A DNA stretch of 64,000 nt, taken from contig JAXBDG010000007.1 of assembly GCA_036320915.1 (NCBI GenBank), positions 2,170,001 to 2,234,000 on the forward strand, read 5' to 3'. Numbering within the stretch: position 1 is the first letter of the stretch; the number at the start of each line of letters is the position of its first letter. Positions 1 to 12,953 of this stretch are shown piece after piece. The notes under the pieces are model-generated. The model saw only the letters and a program-made list of their open reading frames with translations. It was not told the DNA's origin and did no database searches. The DNA comes from Linnemannia elongata. Lineage: Eukaryota; Mortierellomycota; Mortierellomycetes; Mortierellales; Mortierellaceae. The position numbers and the translations under genes are program-made.

Positions 1-161
1 CTACACATCCACAATGGCTGTTATTACGGTTGTTATTTATTGGTTCTCGAAAGAGCAGACAGTGCGTGTGTGTTATTGGATGCGGAGAGATGAGAGTTTT
101 GAAACGAAAAAAAATGTACAAAGTAGTTAAGAAAGCTACAAAAAATAGGAGAGGGTTGAAC

Positions 162-2589
162 TTAATGGTGGAAGAGACGGAGGGTGGTGTGGGCAACGAC
201 CATATCATGGGAATCGGCAGCAGCAATGACGAGGTCATCCTGGATGGATCCGGAGGGGGCAGCAATGTACTTGACACCGGATTGCTTGGCGCGGTGGACG
301 TTGTCGGTGAAGGGGAAGAAGGCGTCGGAGGAGACGACGACATCCTTGAGCTCCTTCATGTGAGCAGCACGCTCCTCGGCAGTGAGAGCAGCGGGGATGT
401 TATCGAACTGGGCCTCCCAGGCAGCACGCTCCTCACCCTCGCCAATCTTGTCGAGGACGTAGAGGTCAATGGCGTTGGACTTGTCAGCACGCTTGGTCTC
501 CTTCTTGAACTCAAAGTTCAAGATCTTGGGGTGGTGGCGCAACCACCAGTTGTCGGCCTTGTCACCAGCAAGACGGGTGCAGTGGATACGGGACTGCTGG
601 CCGGCGCCGAGACCGACGACCATTCCGTTCTTGGCGTAGCAGACAGAGTTAGACTGGGTATACTTGAGGGCGATGGTGGCGACAATCAAATCGCGGATGG
701 CAGACTCGGGCAAGTTCTTGTTCTTGGAGACGAGGTTCTTGAAGAGCGAGGCATCGATCTGGACGTCGTTACGCTTCTGCTGCATGGAGAGACCATAGAC
801 CTGGCGGGTCTCGATCTCCTGGGGCTCGTAATTGGGGTCCATCTGGAGGACGGTGTACTTGCCGCCCTTCTTCTTCTTCAAGAGCTCCAGAGCATCGGCA
901 TCATAGGCGGGGGCAATGATACCGTCAGAGACCTCGCGGGAGATGATCTTGGCAGTGACCAAGTCGACAGTCGAGGAGATGGCGATCCAGTCACCGAAGG
1001 AAGACATGCGGTCAGCACCACGGGCACGGGCATAGGCCGAGGCGACGGGGGAAAGGGGGAGCTTGAGGTCATCGACCTGGTAGACCTTCTTCTCAATATC
1101 GGTCAAGGGGACAGCAACGGCAGCACCGGCGGGGGAAACGTGCTTGAAGGAGGCGGCGGCGGGGAGGCCGAGGGCGTGGGTGAGCTCCTTGACCAAGGGC
1201 CAGGCGTTGAGGGCATCCAAGAGGTTAATGTAGCCGGGGGAGCCGGAGAGGACTATTATCGCAAATCAATTGTTGAGAGTTTAGTGTTGAGAATTGAGAA
1301 TCAAACCGCGACACGGAGCAACGATAGAAGATAGAGCATTGAGACGAAGAATGTGAGTTGAAGAGTCATCGCAGAAGAGGTGTCTCAAAAAGGAAAAGAG
1401 CGGGGTAATTGAAAACAAACGAAGAGAAAAAAAAATAAACGAATTGAAAGCCCGTTCGCCCGCAAAGCTTATGAGAATACACAACACAACATACCCTTGA
1501 TAGGGAGGTCGCCGTTCTTGATAAAGACCTGGGCGGGCTTCTGGTGGGGGTTGGCTCCGTAGCGGAGAGTCAGCTGTTGGGTGCCGGCGGCGTACTGCTG
1601 GCGGAGGTAGTTCGAGATCGCCTCGTCGTACTCCGAGGTCTGGTTGAAGGCCTTCAAGGCAAGCTTCTGGCGGGTCTCGTCCGAGACCTTGTTGTTCTCC
1701 TTGAGCTGAGCAATGACGGTCGCATAGTCCTTGGGGTCCGAGAGAATGCTGACGCGGATGTGGTTCTTAGCAGCAGCACGGAGAAGAGTAACACCACCTA
1801 TTCGATTCGAGGTAAATGTATTAGCACTAGGAAAGCAGAGTTCTTGTGTCCAAGGTGACGCATGACGATTGTTGGAAGAAGTCGGGTCAATCGATTGAAA
1901 AAAGATAGCCCAGGAACATACCGATGTCGATCTCCTCGACGGCCTCGGGGATGGTGACGCCCTCCTTGGCAACGGTCTCCTTGAAGGGGTACAAGTTGCA
2001 GGCGACAATGTCGACCTTCTGGATGGCCTGGGCAGCAAGATCGGCCTCATCGGAGGGGATATCACGAGCCAAGATTCCACCGTGAACGGCGGGGTGAAGG
2101 GTCTTGACACGACCACCCAAGATCTCGGGGGCCTTGGTGATGGCAGAGACATCCCTATCGAGGTACAAGTATCAACGAGGAGCAGGAGAGAGGGCGTGTC
2201 AGTTGTCTGTTTGTCCCCTGAAGAAGAATAATAATCGATCCTTGCTGTTTTTCCTGAATATATTATTTTCCCAGGGTGTGCTGCAGGTTCAGATAAGAAG
2301 CAGAAATAGAAGCCTTACTCGACGGGCAGACCAGCGGCGGCAATGGCCTTGGAAGTACCACCGGATGCGAGGATACGGACGTTCAAGGCGACGAGCTCCT
2401 TGGCAAAGTCAATAAGGCCAGTCTTGTCATAGACGGAGAGGATAGCTACAACGGAATATTTTTTTCACACGAGATGGAAGAAGGCCGGTTAGGATCGAGT
2501 TGCTCGTTGGTTGAATGAGGATCGTTTGGTTGTTGTGAGGATGAGCAAGTGCAATGAGATGAAGAGTTCTTACCAATCTTTTGTGCCAT
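162..2589 (-). CDS. ADE17: Bifunctional AICAR formyltransferase / IMP cyclohydrolase
   Basis: Catalyses the last two steps of de novo purine synthesis: formylation of AICAR with 10-formyl-THF, then ring closure to IMP; cytosolic. I join five exons: 2574-2589, 2319-2445, 1922-2154, 1495-1797 and 162-1252 (reverse strand). This gives 589 aa, the usual length for the family. The N-terminal MGS-like cyclohydrolase domain shows [20 protein letters not shown] and [19 protein letters not shown]. The C-terminal transformylase domain carries the catalytic Lys-His pair in SFKHVSPAG (about K263-H264). All donors are GTAAGN or GTATGT and all acceptors TAG. The first exon is only 16 nt (MAQKI), so the start is supported by the joined reading frame into the conserved N-terminus. 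ADE16 and ADE17 of yeast are paralogues; the symbol marks the family, not a specific orthologue. Confidence 0.95.
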
Positions 2590-3992
2590 TGCGATTAGTT
2601 TTTCTGGGGATGAATCGGAGTTGGGGAAGGGTCGAGTGGGGAAAGAAGAAAAAAAGAAAAAGAAAAGAGAGACAAAGGATAAAGAAAGATTTTTTTTATG
2701 CATCGAAGGAGGAAGGGTGCCCTGTCCACCTTTCAATCACGACACAGGGCAGTGGTGATCCAGGCCACTCAAACACTCATCCACTTCTCACAGACCATCA
2801 GCAGTCACCTCATGAATCGGTGTGTTCCGCCGCCGATGGACCCCGATAACTTGTAAAAACCTTGCTCCAGAGAACAACCTCAGCTATTGACGCCTGCCCT
2901 TACTCCCCCTCCCCCCTTCTTTTGTTTTCTCCAGGCACCACATCCTCATCAGCATCTTTGTCTGCTTTTGGAATAACAAACTCAATTGCTGATTGAGCAG
3001 TGTTGGAACGTGTCTGATCAAACAAACTATCAGTTGTGCCTGCATAACACTCGTTGACATTTAATTGATCGCTACATGGCCTGGAGATGGGTATCAGGGA
3101 AGGTCGACAATAACAGAGTAAAAACTGTGGGTAGTCTATTGGCGCCATAAACAAGCGAAAACAAGGTACAAGCTACGCGAGGACACATATAAAATGAGTA
3201 GTGCAATAGAAAAATATGTATCAACATAAAAATACACGGGTAGTATTGACGATCGTGTTTCAACTCGACTACTGGCTTGTTCACGGTATCTTTTCTCGTA
3301 TCAATAGTCATGGAGGTCATAGCAGCCTTGAAAGTGTCATGGTGTGCTTTATTCCTGCCAGTCGATCTGATTCGCACGCCGTAAAGCGAATGCAAGGAAC
3401 TTCTTTCTTTTCTGAATATCGCGTTTTGTTAATGACAGATTGATAGAGTAAATTGAACACTGACCCAAGTGAATGCCGACTACCCGAGTCTACCAGAGGT
3501 GTAAGCAGAGAGAAGCAAAGCAAAGACTGGTTAAGCCATGAAAGGGGCTAGGGACAGGTCAGGCGGCAAGGCGGCAAGAAGGAGAGCAACGAGGATCGTA
3601 TCGCTAACAAAAGAGTTTTACAATAAAGTAATGTACAGTAGTATGTTATCACAGCCAGATTCAATTGCTTTCTTCTTAGCGCAAGTTGTAGCTAAGGTAA
3701 CGATTGAACAGCAAAGAGGCAAAGTTGTGCTCAACTCTCCTTCTCTGCACCAGCCCCCCACGCGACCCAATAAGCAGTCGCATTATTGCCATTCCTGCAC
3801 TTGTGACGGCTTTGCCCTGAGCGAAGAAAACATGAAAAAAAAGAAATAAGTGCAAAGAACGGCAGCCTTGTACCTTTCTACTCCATCCCGACCGACCCTT
3901 GAGGACATTCATTCCTCTTCTACCTCTTTCCTTTCTTCTTTGTTTTATTACCTCCACCCGATAATACCCTTCATACCTCTTACGCCTTCGCC
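2590..3992. other. Intergenic, divergent promoter region
   Basis: This lies between the starts of the ADE17-like gene (leftward) and the PPR gene (rightward), so both promoters should be inside. It contains CT-rich and A-rich tracts and several short open frames that lack splice-consistent extension or family resemblance. I see no convincing gene or RNA. Confidence 0.5.
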
Positions 3993-6900
3993 ATGGCTCA
4001 CATGGCTGCCGTCGTCAACAGGAGGGCTTTCCTCTCAAACGTCGTCGCCCTCTCTTCTTCTTCCTCGTACTTCAGGCTCACAACTTTGAAGCCCACAGCT
4101 TGGACCCGCACAGGCCTTTCTCGCTCCTACTCCCGCCAGTGAGTCCCATACCCTTTTTTTTGTTCACACCTGCCTTTACTTCTTAACGTAACAAGTGTTC
4201 AATTGCTCACCTCCCTCTTTTACAACCATTGACAAAATAATAGCACAAAGACAAAAGTCCAAATCGAAACCTCGGAACTAGAGCGAGAGATCCAACAGCT
4301 CGAAAAGACAATTGCCGAACAGGAACGGAAACTGGCCGCGAAGAGGGCGTATGACGAATCGATTCGGGAAACCAAGCAGCGTTCCGAGGCTGCTCAATCC
4401 GTGTACAAGTCTCTTACTTCACCCATTGCCACCTCTGGATCATCATCGGCAGGAGCAACAGGAGCCCCTAAGCAGATCGGGAGTCATCCCAATGCCCAGT
4501 CATACCTCCCCGAGACGTTCCTTCAGGATCTGAAACTTACTTTCTTGGACACTCGAGCGGACAGGAGTGAGACTGTGCGGCAACTCCAGAGCGGATTGCC
4601 CACCTCGGAGGACTTACGCTCTGCCGCTGCTGGTGCGCTAGAGTCGCAAGTGCAGAAGGACAAGTCACAAGATGCAGTTAAGGAAGGAGCAGGAGCAGGA
4701 GCAATGGCAGAGACGGAATTAGCAGAGACGATAGAGAAGGACAGCAACCAGCTAGCCTTTGAGAGAGTGCGGGATCTGGGAGTCGACAAGTGGAACCAGC
4801 TGATCTATGTCAATGCTTTGGAGGGTAACGCTGAGAACGCAGAGCAGGTCATGCGGTTGATGGAGGAAGTTGGTGTACAGCCCGACTTGGACTCTTTTAC
4901 TCACCTTATGGAGGCCTACTACAACGCCGGCGAACTGAAGAAGGCCCAAAGCACCATCGAGATGATGCTCAACAGTAAGTGCTTTCTTGCTTTGAATGTA
5001 TATTGACTATGAAAGTGGAGATAGAGATAACACACCTACTTACAATTTTGAAAAATTCTTGTAATGATAGATGGAATTGTCCCCTCTATGCCAGCATTCA
5101 ACTCGCTTATGAAGATCCACGTCAGGAGGAGAGACATCACGGGCGCATTCCAAGTCTTTGAGGCGCTCAAGAAGCACCATAACCCAGACGTTGAAGTATT
5201 CACGAACCTGGTGAAGGGCTGTCTCCGAGCGGACGAATACGATCTCGGTTGGAAGGTCTTTGACCAGATGCAACGGAGTGGCGCCACCCCTGTCGAGAAC
5301 ACCTACAGTCTAATGATCCGCGCATGTGCCAAGACCGACCAGGTCGAACGCGCTCTGGATATCTTCAGAACCTACCCGACACGCAAACTCCAACCCACGG
5401 ATGCGACCTTCAACAGTTTGATCCACGCCTGTGCGATGCGGCCAGAGTACTTTACGACGGCGTTTGCCTTGTTGAACGAGATGCAGTCTGTCTATGGATT
5501 CGAGCCGGATATCTTGACATATAATACTCTACTCTTTGCATGCTCTAAGCGGCAGGATCTTTTGACGGCACGGAGAGTCTTCCAGAAGGTTGTGCAGCTC
5601 GACAGTGAGGGAACCTTGAAGCTGGATGGCGTGACGGTGACCAACTTTCTGTGGTGTGTGACCGAGTGGAAGGATACGGATGTGCATCTCAGGAGCTTCA
5701 AGCTGCGTCATCGCAACAATGCCGCAGGACAGATTGAACACCCCACAACCATTCCTGCTTCGGTGGCTGAAAGCGCGACGACGGACATCTCCCTGCGGCC
5801 TTCGTATTTCCTGTTGCCTGAGAGACCTCCTGCAAACGAGCATGAGGCGCTGTTGGAAGGAGAGTCTGTCTTTTCTTGGTTCGTCTCCCGCGCCGCCTCT
5901 GAAGCCGAGAGCACGGATTCCGAAGATGCCCCACAGCAGGACACAGAATCATCAACAGTAACAGCAGTAACGGCAACAACAGCAGCGGAAATAACAACAG
6001 CCGTTTCGACATTGCCTCTTCCACACCTTTCCTCGCAATCACCCGTCAGAGCCCGCCTACTGAACGCCTATCTGGCAATGTACGTCCGCCACAACTCGAT
6101 CGAAAAATCAACAGAAATCTACCGCAAGTACTTTGATCATTTCAGCCGCACGCGGGACAGCTGGACATACTCGACCATGCTCGAGGGCTGCTACCACTGG
6201 AAGGATGTTGATCTGGGAGCGGAGGTGTTTAGAGACTGGCGGGACTGGCGGATGAGCACGGGCAAGTTGACGGAGAAGCGGACCCGCTATGCGGATTATC
6301 AGTGCTACCGCCGCATGATCAATCTCTTGGCCAGGTAACAAACATTTTCAATTCTTTTCGCGTTTTCTTTCTACTCTTTGTCTGTTCAGGAGAAAGGTTC
6401 CCTGTCGTTCGATACTATTTTGTAGATCTACTATCCTAACCATGTTTTTTTTGGTGGCAAAAATCATTCTATAGGACAAACCATTTGGATGAATCAATTG
6501 CGCTATTAGAGGAGCTGGCGATTGCCGCCACCCCCACCAATACCCGCCTACGATCAGAGATCGCCTCTGCTGCTGCCTCTACTTCGTCGGCATCCCCCAC
6601 CACAGCCACCACTGCATCATCATCTTCATCATTATCATCAGCATCACCATCGTCAACACCAACGTCATCATCAGACTTAACTACTGCAACAACAACGAGC
6701 CCATCACTTCTGTTCCTGTCAAAAATCCAGGACGAGTCCGTGTTACCGATTTACCCACAACTCAAGGATTTCCCCATCGTCTATACCAAGACCTGGGAGC
6801 TCGAGGACGAACCTGCACGGCGCCTCCTCCTCCGTCTTTGCCACTCTTCCCCTTCAACTTCCAAGCACTCCAAATCAGCACCCTCAGGCGCCGAATCTGA

Positions 6901-7141
6901 GGACAACGTGGACGAAGTGGACGGGAAGACGTCCATCTTCCCAATGCACTTGGAAGACAAGCGCCGGGCGCGCTACCAAAAGTCACTTCGCAACACGGCG
7001 ATTAAATGGAAGGGCGAGCATTCGCATGGACGACAGGAGAAGGGTTTTATGGTTGGAGAGAGGCGATTGAAGGAGTTGGAACAGGATTCGAGTAAGAGGG
7101 GACAGGATCATCGACGTAGCTTCAAGGGTCCTCGGTTCTAG
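3993..7141 (+). CDS. Mitochondrial pentatricopeptide repeat protein
   Basis: Four exons (3993-4138, 4244-4974, 5071-6334, 6475-7141) give about 935 aa. The first 45 residues are rich in Arg, Ser and Ala with no acidic residues (MAHMAAVVNRRAFLS...), as expected for a mitochondrial presequence. Residues about 55-85 are a charged helical stretch. From about residue 220 several PPR motifs follow, for example VPSMPAFNSLMKIHVRRRD, PDVEVFTNLVKGCLRADEY, VENTYSLMIRACAK and PDILTYNTLLFACSKR. PPR proteins bind organellar RNA, so a role in mitochondrial RNA processing or translation is likely, but the target cannot be read from sequence. The C-terminal half has Ser/Thr-rich low-complexity linkers and a basic tail (RRLKEL...SFKGPRF). 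A clear branch site (ATCCTAAC) precedes the last acceptor. It converges with the lipase gene, 223 bp between stops. Confidence 0.85.
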
Positions 7142-7364
7142 AGCTAGATGGTGTCTTTCTTGATTAGTCCTTTTTTTTTTTCTTTCCCTATTTTTTTTCC
7201 TTTTCACGTCCCCAGCATTTTAGATTGTACAACAAACAAAACAAAGCATGCATTTATTTACAGTATCATGATCCGAACAAAACAGAAAGAGCATTGAAAA
7301 TTTTATTACTGGTAATTACAAAAAAATACGAACAAACCACCAAACCTTTCCTTACTCTCACAAC

Positions 7365-10300
7365 CTAAGTAGAACCAGTACCATCATGAGGAGTAGTAAC
7401 AGGGATAGCATGCTTGCCCGCCAAGATGAACTCATACGTCAACGGCAAATGATCACTCCACATCCTACGAGAAAAGAGCATCTCGTCAAAGACGTTCTCG
7501 GGTTCCGGGACCGCATACATCCTGTACAGGAGTTTGTCCGTGTTTTGGTTGGTTGGGTGCAACGAGACGGGGGAAGTTGTTGATGCTGCGGAGGCGGTGG
7601 TGAGGAAGGTGTGGACAGAGTCGGCAGAGCCTTGGCGCGTGAGTCTGGGGGCTGCTTGTTGAGACGAAGGTGGGGTGAGATGGGAGGTAGGGGTTGAAGT
7701 GGCGGCGGCGGTGGCTGGGGTGGTAGCAGTGGTGATACCCAAGGCGGTAGGAGGGGAAGAAGAAAACTGAGCAGTCTGCTGAGCCGCCAGATTGGGTGAC
7801 GACTGTGCAGAGTACAGACTACTCCTAACCGTTTCCTTGAACGACCGAATCGACGCACTGTCCGCCTGATCATCCTCCAAACGGCTCTGTAGCCCACGCG
7901 AGATTGAACCAGGGATCAACATGTTGGCGGCGTCACGGGGGAGGTCCATAGGGTGGTCCCATTCAAACTGGTGCAGGACCGAATCGAAGGGGTGTTTTTG
8001 GGTCTCTTCGTTCTCGAGTTCCTTTTCGAGGGTTGTGGGTCGGATCCAGAGGACTTTTCCAGCGGGGACAAGGACGGGGGAGATTTTGGAGAGGTCCAGT
8101 GTACGCTCTCCATGGTGATAAGGCCGCTGTTCCTGCTGGTGCTGATCGTCGTCACCGGTGGTTTCAGAGGGGGACTCAAGGGGGTAAAGGTCACCATTGG
8201 TATGACAATCATGATCCTGGTGCTTCATCATCTCTTTATGCATCGCCCTCCGGATATCCATAAACTCCTCCAACAATGCCTCCTCCCCAGTCAACCGCCA
8301 CCGAATCACCTTCTGAACAATCTCCAATCCAATACTGGGAGGAGTAGGCTTCTTGTTCTGTTGCTTGTGGCGTTCAGCAGAGGCCGCCTCTGCTGCAGCT
8401 TCGGCACGGAGCTCGTCGTTGATGGAGATGCCTTCGCCTTCTTGTTCGAGAAGGTCTTCAAGTGTTTCAGAAGAGTCATGGAGGAGGTCGATTTCGGTTG
8501 AAGTGGAAGTTGAGCTGAGGAGGGGGGAGGATGGGGGGCTTGTGGGTGGGGAGAGTGGTGGTTGGGGACGCATGGCGAGAAGGGCACGTATGGCGTGACC
8601 GATGTTGCGGACGCTTCCTAGCGATAGGCGACCTACCACGTCGTCTCCGTATGAGATACTCGTCACCAACTAGCACACGAAGAAAATGAAGAGAGGGGGG
8701 AGGGAGTTATGAGTAATGATGCGCAAACACAAAGAAAAAACTAAGTCGATCAAAACAGGAGTTAGACAACAATGCATCTGTAATATAAAAAAAATTACCT
8801 TCAAGGCGCGCTTGCTCATGCGAGGACACATAACCTTGGGAGTACCATAGCCATAGCACTTGACACGGCGACCAGGTGGCAAGAATGACTCGACATTGTT
8901 CTTGGGCAAGTAACCCGGCATAAAGAACCGTCCATCCTCCTGCTGCTCAGCCGTCAGCCTACTATGCCACTCCCGGCTCTCATTTCCACCAAAAACAGGC
9001 GTCGAAGTCGTGGGAGGCGACGTGATAGGCGAAGCAGGTGTGGACTCTGCAGATCCAGTTGTCCTCGACGCACAAGAATGACGAGGCACCTCAGGCGTCA
9101 GACCCGTGGCAGGGTCAGCCCAAAGCATCGACAAGACCGACGCAATTCCTGCTCCCAACGAATGTCCGATCAACAAAAGCGAGTACCCCGGACGTGCCTC
9201 AAGCGCAGCCTTCACCTTCTCCTGGATGCCGATCGTTTCTGCGGAAGCAATTGTCCTGGCTGCTTTCAAGAACCCACCGTGCACCCTGAATGGTCGCTTC
9301 CGCTTGAGGTTCTCCTCAGTGTTCGGCAAGATGTTGCCCTGCGCGTCACGGAGTGGGGAAGTGTCATGGTCCAACCACAGATCGGCTGCATCGCAAGTCA
9401 AGTCAATCATGAGATCGTGCAAGGATTTGGTACCCCTGAGAACCAACACAATTTGCTTGGTCTCGACGTCGTCTAGAAGGTAGTACCGTGGGCTATAGAA
9501 TCCATCATGGACGGTCGCTGCAGTGTCAGACGAGTAGAGGATGGATCCCAGGGGTGTGCCCGTGTAATGGTGAAAATGGTGCTCCGAAGCATCATGCGGA
9601 ACACCCCGTTGTGCAGCTCCAGCAACCCCACCACCTCCAGACACAGGTTCAGTAGGCATAGGAGGATACCTCTCAGGCGCACCCATAAACTCCAAAGCCA
9701 TCGACCCATACATGGCAGAACAAAACCTCGAGAACCGATACGAAGCCGCCAAAAAGTTGGTCAACTCTGGGTTCGCCGCCGCAGGCCGAGAGACTCCACG
9801 ACTTCCAAATCCGCGCACCCCAGATCCAACACCAGCATACGCCGAAAAGGAAGCCGCACTACGTCCCTCCCGCTGCTCCCTCAATTCCATACATCTAACC
9901 TCCTGAAGCAACTCTTCCTCCGACAAACAGCCGGCCCACTCCTTCGGCCACCCAGCAGCCCCGACCGCCGACCATGCAGTGCTCGAACCATGCTGCTCAT
10001 CTTTCGATTCCAAACACTCTCCCACCAGCCTGCCCTGAGTCCTGACTCGAATAGTCTCCCACTGTTCCGAGGTCGCATACTGGATCGCAACATACGCCAT
10101 CAACAGGCGTATGCCCTCCAGTGCCGGGTAGGGTGCTCCAGCAGCCGCAGCTTCCTGTGTGAACTCTCTGCTCAAGATCTTCCAGACTTCTCGGAAGGTC
10201 TCTCCAGTTTGAGATGTAGAGTCGGGCCCAAAGAGGGAATCCATGAGCTCGAGGCCGTCTTGGACGGTGTTGAGGGCCAGATTGACGGAGCCGTCGACGG

Positions 10301-11273
10301 TTTCGAGGATGGTTTGGACTAAGATATCGCTAAAGTTGATTCCCAACAGCGCCTATTGGTCATATGGGTTTAAAAAATGGAAAGACGTTAATGCATGGGG
10401 AAAAAGGCGATCGAGAGGATAATTTGGCAACGAAATAATGATAGTGGAGAGCATGTCACAAGGAAAAACACTTACAGCGCGGAAGGGAAGTGAGGCAACA
10501 AAAGCCGGGTTCAGTCTAAGCACAAACACACACAAAAGGATGATCAGCCTCAACCTCACAGGCATCACCACCACCAACAATAATCGTCCCCTCCAAAAGA
10601 TACAAACAAAAAAAAAAAGACAGAAGGGCTTACCCAGGACTGCTACCCTCATCATTCTGCCCAACGACTCCCTTGACAGCCATGCCCAAGACCTTATCCA
10701 GAGTCGACACAATCGTCCGTGCAACGCCCAACGAAAGACTGGTCGACACCATCGCGACCTTCAAGGCTGAAGAGATGGCCACCTGGGAGACCGAGATGTA
10801 AGTCGATAGCGGGATGGGTTCGTTTGGCGACAGCGTCAGTACTCCTTCCTGCTTCTTTTGTTGCTTTGGCGCAATGGCAGTAGTAGCGAGTGCTCTGCTT
10901 GTGGTTGGGGTCGGCGTTGTGTGGGATCGAGTCAAAGTCTTGTTGGTGTCTTTGGAAACTGTAGCAGAAGTTGTGGTTGTGGTGTTGGTGCTGTAAGTTG
11001 TCACAGTGCGATCTATCCAACAAACAAAAAAACAAACAAACAATGGTCAGCATTTGGTGGCAAAATATCGGTTGGCCAAGAGGGTGGCTGTGCTTCATTT
11101 TCATTAATGACCAAAGACGTATGTGTTTGAGTAAGTGAAGATCTAGATAGGTTACCTGAGTAGTCAACACCAAATGTGCTACGAACACCAGCATGGTTCT
11201 GTGCAGGTGGTTGATCGGCGTCAGGGTTCAGGGCCGGGTACAGGTTTGAAGTAGAGGAGGAAGTTGAAGTCAT
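7365..11273 (-). CDS. Class 3 lipase, sn1-specific diacylglycerol lipase-like
   Basis: Five exons on the reverse strand (11156-11273, 10634-11012, 10476-10515, 8799-10352, 7365-8669) give about 1,131 aa. The catalytic alpha/beta-hydrolase core is in exon 4: YYLLDDVETKQIVLVLRGT, the nucleophile elbow LLLIGHSLGAG (Ser about 577), then KCYGYGTPKVMCP. Exon 5 opens with VTSISYGDDVVGRLSLGS, the hallmark of DAG-lipase-like class 3 lipases. The expected reaction is release of the sn-1 fatty acid from diacylglycerol. Unlike animal DAGL I see no clear four-TM N-terminus. The first 180 residues are Ser/Thr-rich with one moderately hydrophobic stretch (ISVSQVAISSALKVAMVSTS). The C-terminal third is mostly disordered Pro/Ser/Thr-rich sequence with a conserved-looking end (RRMWSDHLPLTYEFIL). 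The 40-nt exon 3 is supported by phase on both sides. Confidence 0.85.
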
Positions 11274-11411
11274 GGTTTTATATTTTCTGTGTTGAATGTA
11301 TGTGGTATATGGGTATGATGGAGATATTGAAGTGAAAGAAAAGAAAAGAACGTCGTCAAGAAAATAGAAGAACGTAAGGGAAGTTGAAGAGCAACAAAGA
11401 GGGTCAAAGCC

Positions 11412-11420
11412 CCTTTTATA
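11412..11420 (-). promoter_or_regulatory. TATA-like element of the lipase gene
   Basis: The reverse strand reads TATAAAAGG about 140 bp upstream of the lipase start codon. Position and orientation fit a core promoter; no transcript start can be fixed from sequence. Confidence 0.4.
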
Positions 11421-12953
11421 CATTTGGGTCAACAAAAAAAAAGCCAAGCAATCGCATGTGCAAATATTCCCCCATCGACGCTAACCAAATTGTAAAGGAT
11501 TAAGCCAAAAAACCCTGTTCATGGTTCTTTCTTTTTTCATTTTGCTTGTGTGCTCATGCACGATCCATATGTTTATTCTTCCCCCTCTCTCTCCGTTACC
11601 AAATTCCCAAGGACGATTGTGTGCACAAGGACAAACATTTTGCAGAGAACAGAAAAAAAAATAAAATAGGAAGAGCACAGGTGAATGGACAGGGAAACAT
11701 CGTATCCAAACAAAATGCCAAGACACCCCACTTCACTAAAATGACCAAGCTTAAATCCGTTCACTTTATCCAAACAAAACACCTTCCTCACTCACCCCAA
11801 CCTCCCACTTCAAACTCACACATCACCAGTGTTAGTCAACGCACTCACCCATAGCCCCTTTGGTCCTCAACTCTGCCCCTGCCCCTGTAACCGTAAAATG
11901 GTCGTGTGTGTGTGTGTGTGGGTGAGTACTGTATGTCGTCAACTATTTCAATTGCCATCATCATACAAACGCGTTTTCACTATACACTACTAACAAAGTT
12001 GACTTACCGGATCTTGGGCGACTTGCTGCTTCTATGAAAAACAGGATCCTCCTCCATACGTTGAGTGACTTGTAAAATGAACAACAAGGATGAAAGATGA
12101 GCGATAGATGGGGGAGGGGGAAGGATATGGATGCATGGACCAAGAAAGGTAAGGAAGGTCGTGCAAGGAGTACAAGTCAAAACTCAAAACTACGAGGAGA
12201 ACTGCCTTGTTTACTTAACAATGCATTGAAACCATGAGCGTGCTTCTTGGCATTTTCTTTATCCCCTCCTTCTTCCTCTCACTCACTCACTCGCTCGACG
12301 TCTCTACGCTTTACCTGCACATCGCACTTCGCCCATTTCTCGCCTCTTTCTCATTTTCTACAATCTACTCACATTCGCTTCCGCATCGCCCGCCCAAAAT
12401 ATCTTGGTGTAAAACCTTTCTTCCATCTCATCTATTTTTCAGCTTGTGCTTTATGGCGAGCCAAGAAATGTGCAAGACATAATAATGGGGAACTACAGAA
12501 AGAGATTTAGTTTTTTAAATGGTGGCGTTTTTATTATTTGAATGCGCTAGATATCAAAGTGTGAGTATGTGTTGTGTGTTGTGTGTGTGTGTGTGCAAAC
12601 GACAGGAAGGAAAAAAAAAGATACAGATGCTGCAAGCGAGAAGATGTTATAGGGGAGGGGAAAAAGGAGAGATCAAGATCCAAAGGGTAGTAAGGTGAGG
12701 AATGGAAGGGCACTGTGTCGACAAGAACTGAGAGACAACAGAGGAGGAAGAGGTCGTGTGTGATGTTTTTGTGTGGACTTTTTGTAATTGCTTTTTTGTT
12801 GATGTTGATGTTGATGAATGAGAGTTATTTAATGTAGAAAAAGAGAGAGGAAAGATGTTCACCAAGTGCCAAAGATTGTGAGTGTGAACTTGGTGGGACC
12901 ATCCATGAGCTACTCCTGCTAAAATGCTGCAATAGTCGATAATAGGGACAGAC
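11421..12953. other. Intergenic between lipase 5' end and VAC8 3' end
   Basis: No gene supported. It holds (TG)n runs near 11,906-11,921 and 12,575-12,595, and CT-rich stretches. On the reverse strand a segment around 12,008-12,050 ends in a good donor (CCG|GTAAGTCAAC). It could be a 5'-UTR exon of the lipase transcript, but nothing else supports it. Confidence 0.4.

Noticed and set aside
30..1334. 434-residue rightward open frame opposite ADE17 exon 5
   Set aside because: It is Gly/Val/Leu/Asp-rich with no domain and mirrors a well-conserved gene; a codon-bias shadow.
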